A DNA stretch of 64,000 bases, taken from Pseudomonadales bacterium (GTDB lineage Bacteria > Pseudomonadota > Gammaproteobacteria > Pseudomonadales > DT-91). This document shows, piece by piece, positions 1 to 8,400 of the stretch. The notes beneath the pieces are model-generated. The model was not told the DNA's origin. It did no database searches and was given only the letters and a program-made list of their open reading frames with translations. Both the position numbers and the translations under genes were made by a program. The stretch is taken from NCBI GenBank assembly GCA_013215055.1, contig JABSRQ010000019.1, positions 1-64,000 on the forward strand. The letters are read 5' to 3'. Each line of letters starts with the position of its first letter. Position 1 is the stretch's first letter.

Positions 1-58
1 GCATTAGATGTTAGAGAGCAGAACAGGCTATGAAAAAATAACTATGCATGAATTGGCA
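1..58 (-). other. start of a further integron cassette (cut by window edge)
   Basis: These bases lie beyond the attC junction at 59-65, so on the minus strand they are the first bases of the next cassette. Only a 12-codon open frame is visible before a stop, so no gene can be named. The array probably continues leftwards outside the window. Confidence 0.5.
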
Positions 59-161
59 ACTTAACGCCAAGCTCAACTGCGTAGCAAGCTGGCGATTTTT
101 GTGCGGCCCTTTGCACAAAAAGTGACAGTTTTCGGAGTCAGATTGCAGCTTCTGGTTAAGC
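59..161 (-). other. attC recombination site 3
   Basis: The 103-bp site begins with ACTTAAC (59-65, fits RYYYAAC) and ends with GTTAAGC (155-161, fits GTTRRRY). The interior shares CAACTGCGTAGCAAGCTGGCG and CGGAGTCAGATTGCA with the two other sites. The 155-161 core is the exact complement of the GCTTAAC core at 619-625, as expected for the two ends of one cassette. The stop codon of the cassette gene lies inside this site. Confidence 0.9.
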
Positions 162-611
162 ACGAATACCTAAACCAGTTATTATTAATTTGTTGCCGAT
201 TTTAACGACATAGTAAACTTGTGTTTTATGAAAGCTGCTATCTACTGTCAATTGAATAGCTCCATTGCTAACGAGAGGGTTGAAGTGACTCTCGAAGCTT
301 TGGTCTAGTGCAGCTGCTCCATAATACTCTACGATATCCCAAGCCAATAACTTTAACTGATCCGGGTTTGTAATAGTTAGATTGGAGAAAATATACTTTT
401 CTAGTAATAACTCTACATCTGAAAAACTTATATCTCGAGTGCTTTTAATCAAAATTTGATCTTCAAATTGAGCTATATAATTTTGAATAGACTGATTCAC
501 ACTCTCCTTAACATCTATAACTTCAGCCCAGAAGTCGCAACTTTCTTTACATAACCTTCTAAGGGAGTGGAGGTAGCCATTAAGTTCACTGATTGTTGAT
601 TTCATGTGCAT
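156..611 (-). CDS. integron cassette gene, unknown function
   Basis: I do not recognise this 151-residue protein. It has no signal peptide or membrane segment. The N-terminal half is predicted-helical and polar, and the C-terminal part (about residues 110-151) looks like beta strands ending in a KIGNKLIITGLGI stretch. The gene fills its cassette almost completely: it starts just inside the 619-625 junction and its TAA (156-158) lies within attC, which is typical of cassette genes. ATG codons at 611 and 605 are both possible starts; neither has a convincing ribosome site. Transcription would come from the integron promoter to the right. Confidence 0.75.
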   Translation of the reverse strand: MHMKSTISELNGYLHSLRRLCKESCDFWAEVIDVKESVNQSIQNYIAQFEDQILIKSTRDISFSDVELLLEKYIFSNLTITNPDQLKLLAWDIVEYYGAAALDQSFESHFNPLVSNGAIQLTVDSSFHKTQVYYVVKIGNKLIITGLGIRA

Positions 612-618
612 ACCCGGT

Positions 619-719
619 GCTTAACGCCGCAATCAACTGCGTAGCAAGCTGGCGCGCCTTTATGCGGTACGCATAAAGCGTGACAGTTTGCGGAGTCAGA
701 TTGCATTGCCTTGTTAGGT
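619..719 (-). other. attC recombination site 2
   Basis: The 101-bp site is bounded by GCTTAAC (619-625) and GTTAGGT (713-719). The right core is the exact complement of ACCTAAC at 1302-1308, which defines one cassette of about 590 bp between them. Its interior is nearly identical to the site at 1302-1402, so the array has a homogeneous attC family, as in sedentary chromosomal integrons. Confidence 0.92.
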
Positions 720-1289
720 TTTTGCTGATTCATGCTCAAATATCCATCTTGGAACACTGCCCAAAAATGCACTGTCGGGTGTTGTATATTCACCCCAATA
801 CTTTGAGTTTGCCCAATGTAACATACCTACACATTCTACCTGTAGACCTAACTCTACTAGCTGCACAAATTCATCTGGCACCCATGCTAATAGTAAGAAA
901 TCAGAGTCACCACATTGAAATTGACCAATCCAGGTATCCCATGGGGGCATGTCATGATCATCGAGATATTCATTGGTATAATCACGCTAAAGACCATTGT
1001 GATTGCTCCAATCAGGAATACATAAAAGAAGTCTTCCAAGATTAGAATTAGTATTTTTTACGGAAATGTTCTCTAAAGCATCCTTTCTAATACTGAGAGT
1101 CTGATCAATCACTTCAGGTTCAGGCCAGAATGACATTGAATCAAAATCAGAACCTTCGCTTTTAGCAATATACTTCTCTAATAAAGGCGTCCTAAAACAT
1201 GATTGTGGATTCTTTATATCAATTAATGGAGTACACCAGAATTTGGCATCTTCAAGCGATTTAGTTAACTCTTCCTTATCTCGAATCAT
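714..1289 (-). pseudogene. integron cassette gene interrupted by an in-frame TAG
   Basis: Starting from ATG at 1287-1289 the frame runs 100 codons to a TAG at 987-989. It then continues in the same frame, without any other stop, to the stop at 714-716 inside attC. The downstream part begins RDYTNEYLDDHD and contains PPWDTWIG and LLAWVPDEF. I recall similar PPWDTWIG segments in uncharacterised bacterial proteins, but the family has no function I can name. Because both halves are in one frame and together fill the cassette, this is best read as one roughly 190-residue gene with an amber mutation. Alternatives are amber read-through or two separate short proteins (the second from ATG at 950). 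Confidence 0.7.
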
Positions 1290-1301
1290 GGTTCCTCCTA
1301 A

Positions 1302-1402
1302 ACCTAACGCCGCAATCAACTGCGTAGCAAGCTGGCGCGCCTTTATGCGGCACGCTTAAAGCGTGACAGGTTGCGGAGTCAGATTGCATTGCCTTGTTCA
1401 GC
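1302..1402 (-). other. attC recombination site 1 (attI-proximal)
   Basis: The 101-bp site is bounded by ACCTAAC (1302-1308) and GTTCAGC (1396-1402). The right core departs from GTTRRRY at one position, but it is the exact complement of GCTGAAC at 1923-1929, which marks the cassette start at the attI junction. That pairing shows the variant core belongs to this cassette. Confidence 0.9.
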
Positions 1403-1900
1403 TTATTTTGTGTAGATGTCTGCTTCAGCAACTTCTTTACCGTCAATATCAATACTGAAAGTCCATTTGCCTTTAACATTTTCCCAATCTTCGTCTATCG
1501 ACCAACTATAAACATTCCAAATATAATCTTCGCCTCCCTCACATTTCCCAATCGGAAAGCTTCTTTTATATTTAGTTCTTTTCTCTCCAGAAGGTAAAGT
1601 CATTTCTGGATGGAGGAGTCTGTAGGTCATTTCTTGGCATTCTTTGGCTTCATCTAACTTGAACTGATACTCAATACCAAAATTAACACCTTTTATTGTG
1701 TATACGGTGTTTGTTCTTTTAATTACAGATAAATTATCGCACTCTTTTCTTTCTATAAAATAATTATCAGCAATCCCCATTTTCTCACATCCACTTAATG
1801 CGATCACGCCATAAATGAAACCGGTTTCAACCTTTTCAGTTGCATGAGAAAAAGGAATTATAGTTAAGATTAATGTAATTAATGCTATGTGCTTACTCAA
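1403..1900 (-). CDS. exported protein in the first integron cassette
   Basis: The 165-residue protein opens with a clear Sec signal peptide (hydrophobic residues 5-18, probable cleavage after SHA at about residue 20). The mature part has four cysteines that could pair (around GCEKM, KECDN, KECQE, GKCEGG) and ends in a W-rich strand region with SWSIDEDWENVKGKWTF. That ending resembles DUF3859-type proteins, but this is a weak recollection and the function is unknown. It is the cassette next to attI, so it should be the most strongly expressed. The TAA lies directly beside attC. Confidence 0.8.
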   Translation of the reverse strand: MSKHIALITLILTIIPFSHATEKVETGFIYGVIALSGCEKMGIADNYFIERKECDNLSVIKRTNTVYTIKGVNFGIEYQFKLDEAKECQEMTYRLLHPEMTLPSGEKRTKYKRSFPIGKCEGGEDYIWNVYSWSIDEDWENVKGKWTFSIDIDGKEVAEADIYTK

Positions 1901-1922
1901 TTTAAATTCCTGATCTATCTAG

Positions 1923-1990
1923 GCTGAACAGCTCAACCTATGACTCATGGTCTTTAACCTCGAGTCACATTTATTTTTTATATAGTTATT
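1923..1990 (-). other. attI region and integrase/array junction
   Basis: GCTGAAC at 1923-1929 is the insertion point of the first cassette. The attI site should extend to the right of it; its outer limit is a guess. TGACTCATGG occurs at about 1941 and again at about 2110 and may be a pair of direct repeats of the kind seen near attI. The rest of 1991-2434 has no gene and should hold the cassette promoter Pc and the integrase promoter, neither of which I can place with confidence. Confidence 0.6.
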
Positions 1991-2434
1991 TGGATCATGC
2001 ATCATCTTATTTATCCCTATAAACAATTGATACTGAATAGTTTTTTATTCTAACAATTACACTTAATTGCTTCAAGTTCATGTACGTCCTTAAGTAATGG
2101 GTAGTTTTGTGACTCATGGCGGTTTACTGTTCAACGGTAGGTAAGCTTACATGTATATGATTTTTTATAGAGTAACTCCTTCCACCGGTCATCTTCACCC
2201 CAACTAACCCACTGTTAATAAATAACTTTCCACTAATCACAAAAAATCATACCAGCTCTTTCAAGGATTTCTCCCCATCAAAAGCCAGAGTAAAACCACC
2301 ACGAGTCGGAGATGAACCTATAAAACTTGACACAGTGCCTGAGTTAAAATACTGCCTGTCACATTATTCACAAGCGCATAGATGGATTATCTGAATTTTT
2401 ATATTGCTATATCAATTTAGGATACTATATTTTA

Positions 2435-2450
2435 CTGTATACATATCCAG
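2435..2450 (+). promoter_or_regulatory. LexA-like SOS box before the integrase gene
   Basis: CTGTATACATATCCAG matches the CTGT-N8-ACAG pattern at seven of eight conserved positions and has the AT-rich centre usual for LexA sites. It ends 14 bp before the integrase ATG. SOS control of integron integrases is established in other bacteria; here it is inferred from this one site. Confidence 0.6.
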
Positions 2451-2464
2451 CTCTCGAGGTTCGT

Positions 2465-3436
2465 ATGGCTGAGTTAAGGCTGCAACAACAGTTTGTAGAA
2501 ACGTGTATCACAATGCATTATGCGTATAAAACGCAGAAGTCTTATTGGTATTGGATCAGGCGTTTTATCCTCTTCCACGACATACGCCACCCAGATACGC
2601 TGCATGAACAAGACGTGGCCCGCTTCTTAACTTATTTGGCTGTTGATCAGCATGTAGCGCCAAGTACACAATCCAACGCGTTAAATTCTATTAACTTCCT
2701 CTATAAAAATGTCCTGCATAAACCATTGGGCGTTATTCCCAATTTTAGATATGCGGTGCCGAAAAAACGCTTGCCGATGGTTCTACGACGTGAAGAAGTT
2801 TCGGCTATATTGGCAGTTATGCCGCCAAAATTCAGGTTTATGGCGGCATTGATGTATGCCAGTGGCATGCGTGTATCTGAATGTATACGTTTGCGTATCA
2901 AAGATCTGGATATTGATAAACTCGCGCTAATTATTATTGATGGCAAAGGCAATATTGATAGGCAAACCGTATTCTCTCCAGATCTAGTTGAAGCACTGGA
3001 AAAGCGCATAGAACAGAGAGAGCTATTGCATCAGCTGGATTTATCAGCAGGTCAGGGTTCGGTATATTTACCGTATGCGTTAAAAAAGAAGTACCCCAAA
3101 TTCGTTACCAGTTTCCAATGGCAGTTTCTCTTTGCATCAAGCAACTACTCAAAGGATCCACGTAACAACGATTGGCATAGACACCATATCGTTGATCGAT
3201 GTTTGCAACGGGCAATCACACAGGCAGGCGTTCATGCGCGATTAAAAAAACATATTACCAGTCATGTGCTCAGGCATAGTTTTGCCACACATATGCTGGA
3301 AGATGGTAAGGGCATTCATCAGGTTCAAAAACTACTTGGGCATAAGGATCCTAAGACAACGATGATCTATTTACATGTTATGGAACGTAATGGCCATGCG
3401 ATTAGCTCGCCATTAAAATATTATACGGATGATTAG
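2465..3436 (+). CDS. intI: integron integrase (tyrosine recombinase)
   Basis: This 323-residue enzyme recombines attC with attI to capture and shuffle cassettes. The N-terminal SAM-like core-binding domain covers about residues 5-90 and the catalytic domain about 105-312. The catalytic residues are visible: R136 (ASGMRVSE), K161, H267-x-x-R270 (SHVLRHSFATH), H293 (LLGHKD) and Y302 (MIYLHV). An insertion around residues 198-223 (VYLPYALKKKYP...WQFLF) is the additional segment that distinguishes IntI from XerC/XerD and other recombinases. Length is close to the family norm, and the frame is intact. Cassette genes lie on the opposite strand beyond attI, the classical geometry. The stop codon abuts an IS remnant. 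Confidence 0.95.
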   Translation: MAELRLQQQFVETCITMHYAYKTQKSYWYWIRRFILFHDIRHPDTLHEQDVARFLTYLAVDQHVAPSTQSNALNSINFLYKNVLHKPLGVIPNFRYAVPKKRLPMVLRREEVSAILAVMPPKFRFMAALMYASGMRVSECIRLRIKDLDIDKLALIIIDGKGNIDRQTVFSPDLVEALEKRIEQRELLHQLDLSAGQGSVYLPYALKKKYPKFVTSFQWQFLFASSNYSKDPRNNDWHRHHIVDRCLQRAITQAGVHARLKKHITSHVLRHSFATHMLEDGKGIHQVQKLLGHKDPKTTMIYLHVMERNGHAISSPLKYYTDD

Positions 3437-3437
3437 G

Positions 3438-3720
3438 CATCAATTTACCAGGGCGTTTCTTAAGTTTATGAAAAGCTCTTTCCAACTTTGGCGCGTAGTG
3501 AACCACCCATCGATTCAGCGTGCTGTGATCAATTTTAACACCGAGTTCCGACATCATTTCCTCTATGTTTCGATAGCTAAGCGAATAGGCGCAGTACCAG
3601 CGCACACATTGAAGAATGACAGATTTTGGTAGATGCCTGCCTTTAAATGAAATCATATGCAGCTCAATTTAACTGATTCGGTTATCTCATTTTAGCAGGC
3701 ATCATATTTGGGACAGAACC
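3438..3720 (-). mobile_element. IS6-family insertion sequence remnant (5' end only)
   Basis: The frame from ATG at 3656 encodes FKGRHLPKSVILQCVRWYC, LSYRNIEEMM and VDHSTLNRW-type motifs (here IDHSTLNRWVVHYAP). These are the N-terminal zinc-finger/HTH part of IS6/IS26-type transposases. The match stops after KKRPGK near 3438, where the DDE domain should begin, and the frame then reads antisense into intI. The outer end at 3720 starts GGTTCTGTCCCAAATATG on the minus strand, which resembles IS6-family terminal repeats. The other end is missing, so the element cannot move by itself. Its truncated end sits one base from the intI stop. Confidence 0.85.
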
Positions 3721-3773
3721 TTAAAAAGCCCTAGAAAATTAGAAAAAGTGGACGATGCCGATAAGGCATGGGA

Positions 3774-3810
3774 AAGCGGCCATGAATCATTTTATGAGTC
3801 ATGGCCGCTT
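3774..3810. terminator. 12-bp perfect hairpin between IS remnant and DUF1566 gene
   Basis: AAGCGGCCATGA (3774-3785) pairs perfectly with TCATGGCCGCTT (3799-3810) across a 13-base loop. It lies downstream of the leftward surface-protein operon, but no U-tract follows on either strand. It may act as an mRNA 3'-end stabiliser or Rho-assisted end rather than a classical intrinsic terminator. Confidence 0.45.
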
Positions 3811-3872
3811 ATATTTAAACTTGGCAATTACATAGCGTTATTGACACCCTCACTCACTATAAAAGCGACAGA

Positions 3873-4433
3873 TTAAAAATCAGGGTTAACGCGCACCAAA
3901 CGCACCGGGTAAGCCGAATTTTTAGACGCATCAAAGACCATTCCAATGGAAAAATCTACGATCCAGGCAGTGTTAACTTGAAAAGGTGAGGAAGTCCAGG
4001 TCTCGCTAGACACAGTCGTAGGGAAAAACTTGTCATTTATGGCAGGTGTATGACAAGCACCTTCCACCAAAGATTCAAGCTCTTTGATATTAGGCAGATG
4101 CCAGTTTGTATAAACAAATTCATTGGCATTAACGCCAGTAATCGCTGCATGCCAAGTAAATGTGCTGGTGCCTGAATCGGTACACGAATCATCTGCAGGG
4201 CTATCGGCATTGCTTCCTGTATCCCAGGTATAACCCAAGGCGCACTTCTGCCACATCAGCCCCGTTTGAGTATCTGTCACCGTACCGTCTTTATGATCGG
4301 TATAGATGCTGTCTGGTTTAACCAGCAAAACTAAATTATTGCAGTTTGCCAATACTGATGGGCTTAATACTGCCACAGTAAGTAACGTTGCCATCGTCTT
4401 ATTTAGTTGCATGGAAAGACTCCTATTTTTCAT
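3873..4433 (-). CDS. exported DUF1566 (Lcl C-terminal-like) protein
   Basis: The 186-residue protein has an N-terminal signal peptide (residues about 8-29, cleavage after VLA). One DUF1566 domain follows: GTVTDTQTGLMWQK at about residues 49-62, TNWHLPNIKELESLV, and a C-terminal WTSSPF...WIVDF...YPVRLVR block. DUF1566 domains occur in many exported proteins of proteobacteria and their biochemical role is not settled. The gene is last in a leftward operon, 51 bp after another DUF1566 gene, and an AGGAG ribosome site precedes the ATG. Start at 4433 is therefore preferred over the internal ATG. Confidence 0.85.
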   Translation of the reverse strand: MKNRSLSMQLNKTMATLLTVAVLSPSVLANCNNLVLLVKPDSIYTDHKDGTVTDTQTGLMWQKCALGYTWDTGSNADSPADDSCTDSGTSTFTWHAAITGVNANEFVYTNWHLPNIKELESLVEGACHTPAINDKFFPTTVSSETWTSSPFQVNTAWIVDFSIGMVFDASKNSAYPVRLVRVNPDF

Positions 4434-4484
4434 TTTATATGCTCCTATTCATCACCGGGTACCTTAAAATCACCCGATGAAACA

Positions 4485-5327
4485 TTATGGGTTACGTACC
4501 AAACGAGCTTTTCGTGCACTGGCTTTTGAAGAAGGCTCCTCGACATAACCATAGGTGAAATCAACAGCCCAGGCTTTTTCACTTTCACCCGCACTGGGCG
4601 ACATTGACCAAAAATCGCCGGCTTCGGTATTAGCAAAGTAATCAACATCAATGGCTGGGCTAAAGCGGCTATAATTAATTAACGAGAGCAGTTCATTTTT
4701 GCTAGGCAATCGCCAATCGTTTTCACCACAGAGCCCTTGTACATTCACATCGGCTACAAATGTATCGGTATCACAAGCAGTGCCACCCGAGCAACTCCCC
4801 CCGTTCGAGGTTCCCGCTAAACCGCCGTTGTTAGCACTTGAGTAGCTATACCATGTATAGGTATGGTTTTTATTATGCAGACCAGACCCGGTTTTTACTT
4901 CCCAGATCAGGCCTGTCACATTATCTTTTACACATGACCAGCTACCGGCAGATGCGGCTAAATCGTTACCGCTGGCATCTAATTTGGTAAAACTGAAGCC
5001 CGCATGACCATCTGCATTATCATTGTGAGTGACATCACGCCCTTTATTGCCATCCTGCTCGGCAGGTACGGAATCACCATCGCCATCTCCATCCACGCCG
5101 CCGGCCAAACTACAGTCCACAGCATTATCATGTTCATTTGATGCACCGTAGGCGTAATCCCCACACAAAGTAATGCCGGTATCATTTAATGGAAGGGAAG
5201 CTTCGCTCTTGGTGGGTGTAGTAGAGCTGCCGCCTGCACCAGACGCTGGCACAGATCCTATACATCCGGCCAGAACTGCGGCACTGATAACCGTACCTGC
5301 AGCAATTAAAGGGAGATTTTTTTTCAT
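4485..5327 (-). CDS. DUF1566 lipoprotein
   Basis: The 280-residue protein begins with a lipoprotein signal ending in LAGC (Cys at residue 22), so it should be lipid-anchored. A low-complexity Gly/Ser and Asp/Gly-rich linker (about 25-105, including DGDGDGDS) precedes a DUF1566 domain: DNVTGLIWEVK, GENDWRLPSKNELLSLI, FWSMSPSAGESEKAWAVDF and a terminal KARLVR. The same domain occurs in the next gene, only 51 bp downstream, so the two are probably diverged duplicates. Position between the giant surface protein and that gene suggests a shared cell-envelope role. Confidence 0.85.
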   Translation of the reverse strand: MKKNLPLIAAGTVISAAVLAGCIGSVPASGAGGSSTTPTKSEASLPLNDTGITLCGDYAYGASNEHDNAVDCSLAGGVDGDGDGDSVPAEQDGNKGRDVTHNDNADGHAGFSFTKLDASGNDLAASAGSWSCVKDNVTGLIWEVKTGSGLHNKNHTYTWYSYSSANNGGLAGTSNGGSCSGGTACDTDTFVADVNVQGLCGENDWRLPSKNELLSLINYSRFSPAIDVDYFANTEAGDFWSMSPSAGESEKAWAVDFTYGYVEEPSSKASARKARLVRNP

Positions 5328-5415
5328 CGTGTTTATCCACAGCGTTATTGTTATTATTGAAATAGTTTATTTAATCGATTTATATCTACATATTTGATCA
5401 AGTCCCAACATGCAT

Positions 5416-8400
5416 TTATTCACTGAGCAGCAATAATTCTACCCTGCGATTTTTAGCACGCCCGTCTTTGGTCTTATTACTGGCAACAGGTTTTGTTTCA
5501 CCCATAGCTTGCACTTGCAACTGCTGAGCTAACACACCTTCTGCTATCAACACCTCAACCACGGCTTTAACCCGATGCTCAGATAAGCGCTGATTATCTT
5601 TTTTCCTGCCCACATTGTCGGTATGTGCGGAGATTAAGAATCTGCTGGAAGGTTTGATTTTTAATACCGCGGCTAATTCCACAAGCTGCTGCAAAAATGT
5701 ATCACTTAGCTCAAAGCCTTTACTGGGAAAGGTAATATCGTAGTACTGATCTTTAAAAACCGCGCAAGCAGGAATAACAGGTTCACCCTGGTCATTGAGT
5801 TTTATACAGTCAATTTCTTCGGGAGCTATGGTTGCGATGACTGTTTCTGAAATAGCATCTTCTACGACAGGATCTTCTACGATAGTTTTTTCGGCAATAG
5901 GCTCTTCTACAACAGGGTCTAACACCTCAACTTCTAATGTTACGGTTTTTTTCTTAGCACCAAAGAATCGTGAAATCGATAAACCCACATAACGTGCGTC
6001 TTGGCTATAGACATCAACATAGGCTCTGGCGAACCACCGCTCGGTTACGCGGTATTCTGCCCCGGCGCCAAAAGCCAACTGCATATTACTGCCAGTATCC
6101 GAGCTAATGAGATCATTACTCACACGGCTATTAACGCCAGCAAGGCCCGATTTCACAAAAACATTCCATTGATTATTTTGATTAAAAAAATAATAACCCA
6201 CCATCAACGATGGCACCGTATATTGAATATTTTCAGAACCACTGCCTAATAAGGGGTTTTTATTATGGATGCTGGCCTGGCCTAAATCAGCATATTGAAA
6301 CTCTGCAAACCAGTGCGGAAAAAAGCGGTAGCCTACATGTATTTGCAAGCTGATATCACTGTGGTCATCCACCAACCATGAGGATGAACTTTTGGCTTCT
6401 GGGTCCAGCACCGATAGGCCCATGCCGGCACCCACATACCAACAGGAGGGAAAACTAAAACGTTTATTGGCATCACAGACTGAAGCTTCATCACCGGCCG
6501 TCACACTGGTCGCCATCAAAGCAGTGCAGAAAAACATACAAGGTCTGAACGCCCTGCCACGCAGTAATCCTGCCAATATTAAAAAGAACATCACTATCGA
6601 CGTGCTGCCGCCGGCACCGTTATGAATAGAGGTTTCAAAACCACCATCACGCTGCAGATGATCTGAAATACCATCACCGCTATAATCTGCAAACTCCAGG
6701 CCATCGACAATGCCATCATTATCACTGTCACTATCTTGATGATTCCAAATACCATCGCCATCGGCATCAAAAATTTGCACCCGCGCGTCATCAACACCAT
6801 CATGGTCCACATCAAAACGCCCCTCATCAACCACACCATCACCGTCGACATCCGCATCTAACGCATCATCAATACCGTCTTTATCCGTATCCCTATGTAG
6901 CAATGCCACAGAGGAAACTTCATGCAGATCACTGACGCCATCCGCATCGCTATCGCTATCTAAATAATCAGGAATGCCGTCACCATCGGTATCCACAGGG
7001 TTGAAATCATCATCGATACCATCCTTATTAGCATCCAGACCACCGGTAAAAATAGCTTCTATTGCATCGTCAATGCCATTTTGATTAACATCAACACCAC
7101 TATAGGGATAACCGCCCATTTCCATCGCATCTTTAATGCCATCATTATCACTGTCACTATCGAGTTGATCGGGAACACCATCACCGTCGCTATCTATCAT
7201 GCCTTCAATCAAATCACTGATACCGTCGTTATCATCATCCCCATCATAGATATCATAAATACCATCGTTATCGGTATCCAACGGCAAAGGGTCGGATACC
7301 ACATCGATATAATCAGCCAACCCGTCAAAATCACTGTCCAGCGGCTCAGGTGTTAGGGCGCCCTGGTTATAAATGCCGTCGGCTTCAAATTCATCCAACA
7401 GGCCATCGGCATCGGAATCATCATCCATATAATCGGGAATATTATCGCCATCGGTATCTCTGGGTTTTGAGCTATCGGGGCCTAACTCTTCCTTATCCGA
7501 TAAACCATCCAAATCGGAATCGCCTGAGCCATCTTCGGTGCCCGCCGTATTTTCACTATCGGCATCTTTAAAGTCAGGAATAAAATCTGCGTCATGGTCA
7601 TCATTGAAAGGCTGCTGATTATCACTAATTTCATCCACATCCGATAAGCCATCATTATCATCATCTAAATCGGCATAATCGGGAATGCCATCACCGTCCG
7701 TATCCATCAAAGCATTACGTTCTTTATTATCTGTTATGGCGTTATTGTCACTGTCGACATCACTGTGATTGGGTACGCCATCCAGATCGGCATCCTCACA
7801 GGGGTTGGCTTGACGACACTCGATTTTATCAGCAATGCCATCACCGTCAGAATCCCCGCCAGCCGCAAACTCTACGCCAGCAAGTGCTTGCAATCTATCA
7901 CTGATGCCATCGGCAGGTTCAATATCAAAATTTTCATCGGCGTCTAACAGACCATCACCATCTGAATCCATATCGAGGTAATCCGGTATGCCATCGGCAT
8001 CGGTATCTAATGGGTGCAAAGCATCCAGGCCTACTTCAATACGTGTAGTAATACCATCGCCATCATCATCGTCATCCAAGGCATCGATACCTGCAGTATT
8101 GTCGTTATTTCTAGGGGCTGAAATAACAGGACCCACTTCAACAGCATCGTTAATGCCATCATCATCAGAATCGACATTTAAAGGATTTGTACCCAGTATC
8201 TGTTCTTCGGCATTGCTGAGACCATCCCCGTCGCTGTCATTATGCATATCATTATCAGCCGCATCGAACTGGTCGTTAACGCCGTCTCCATCGGCATCTA
8301 CAAGCAGCGATTCATGTTTATCCAGCTTGCCATCACCATCGCTATCGATATCACCTTCAATCACATTGGCTAAATTATCGTCATCACTGTCACAGACCAT

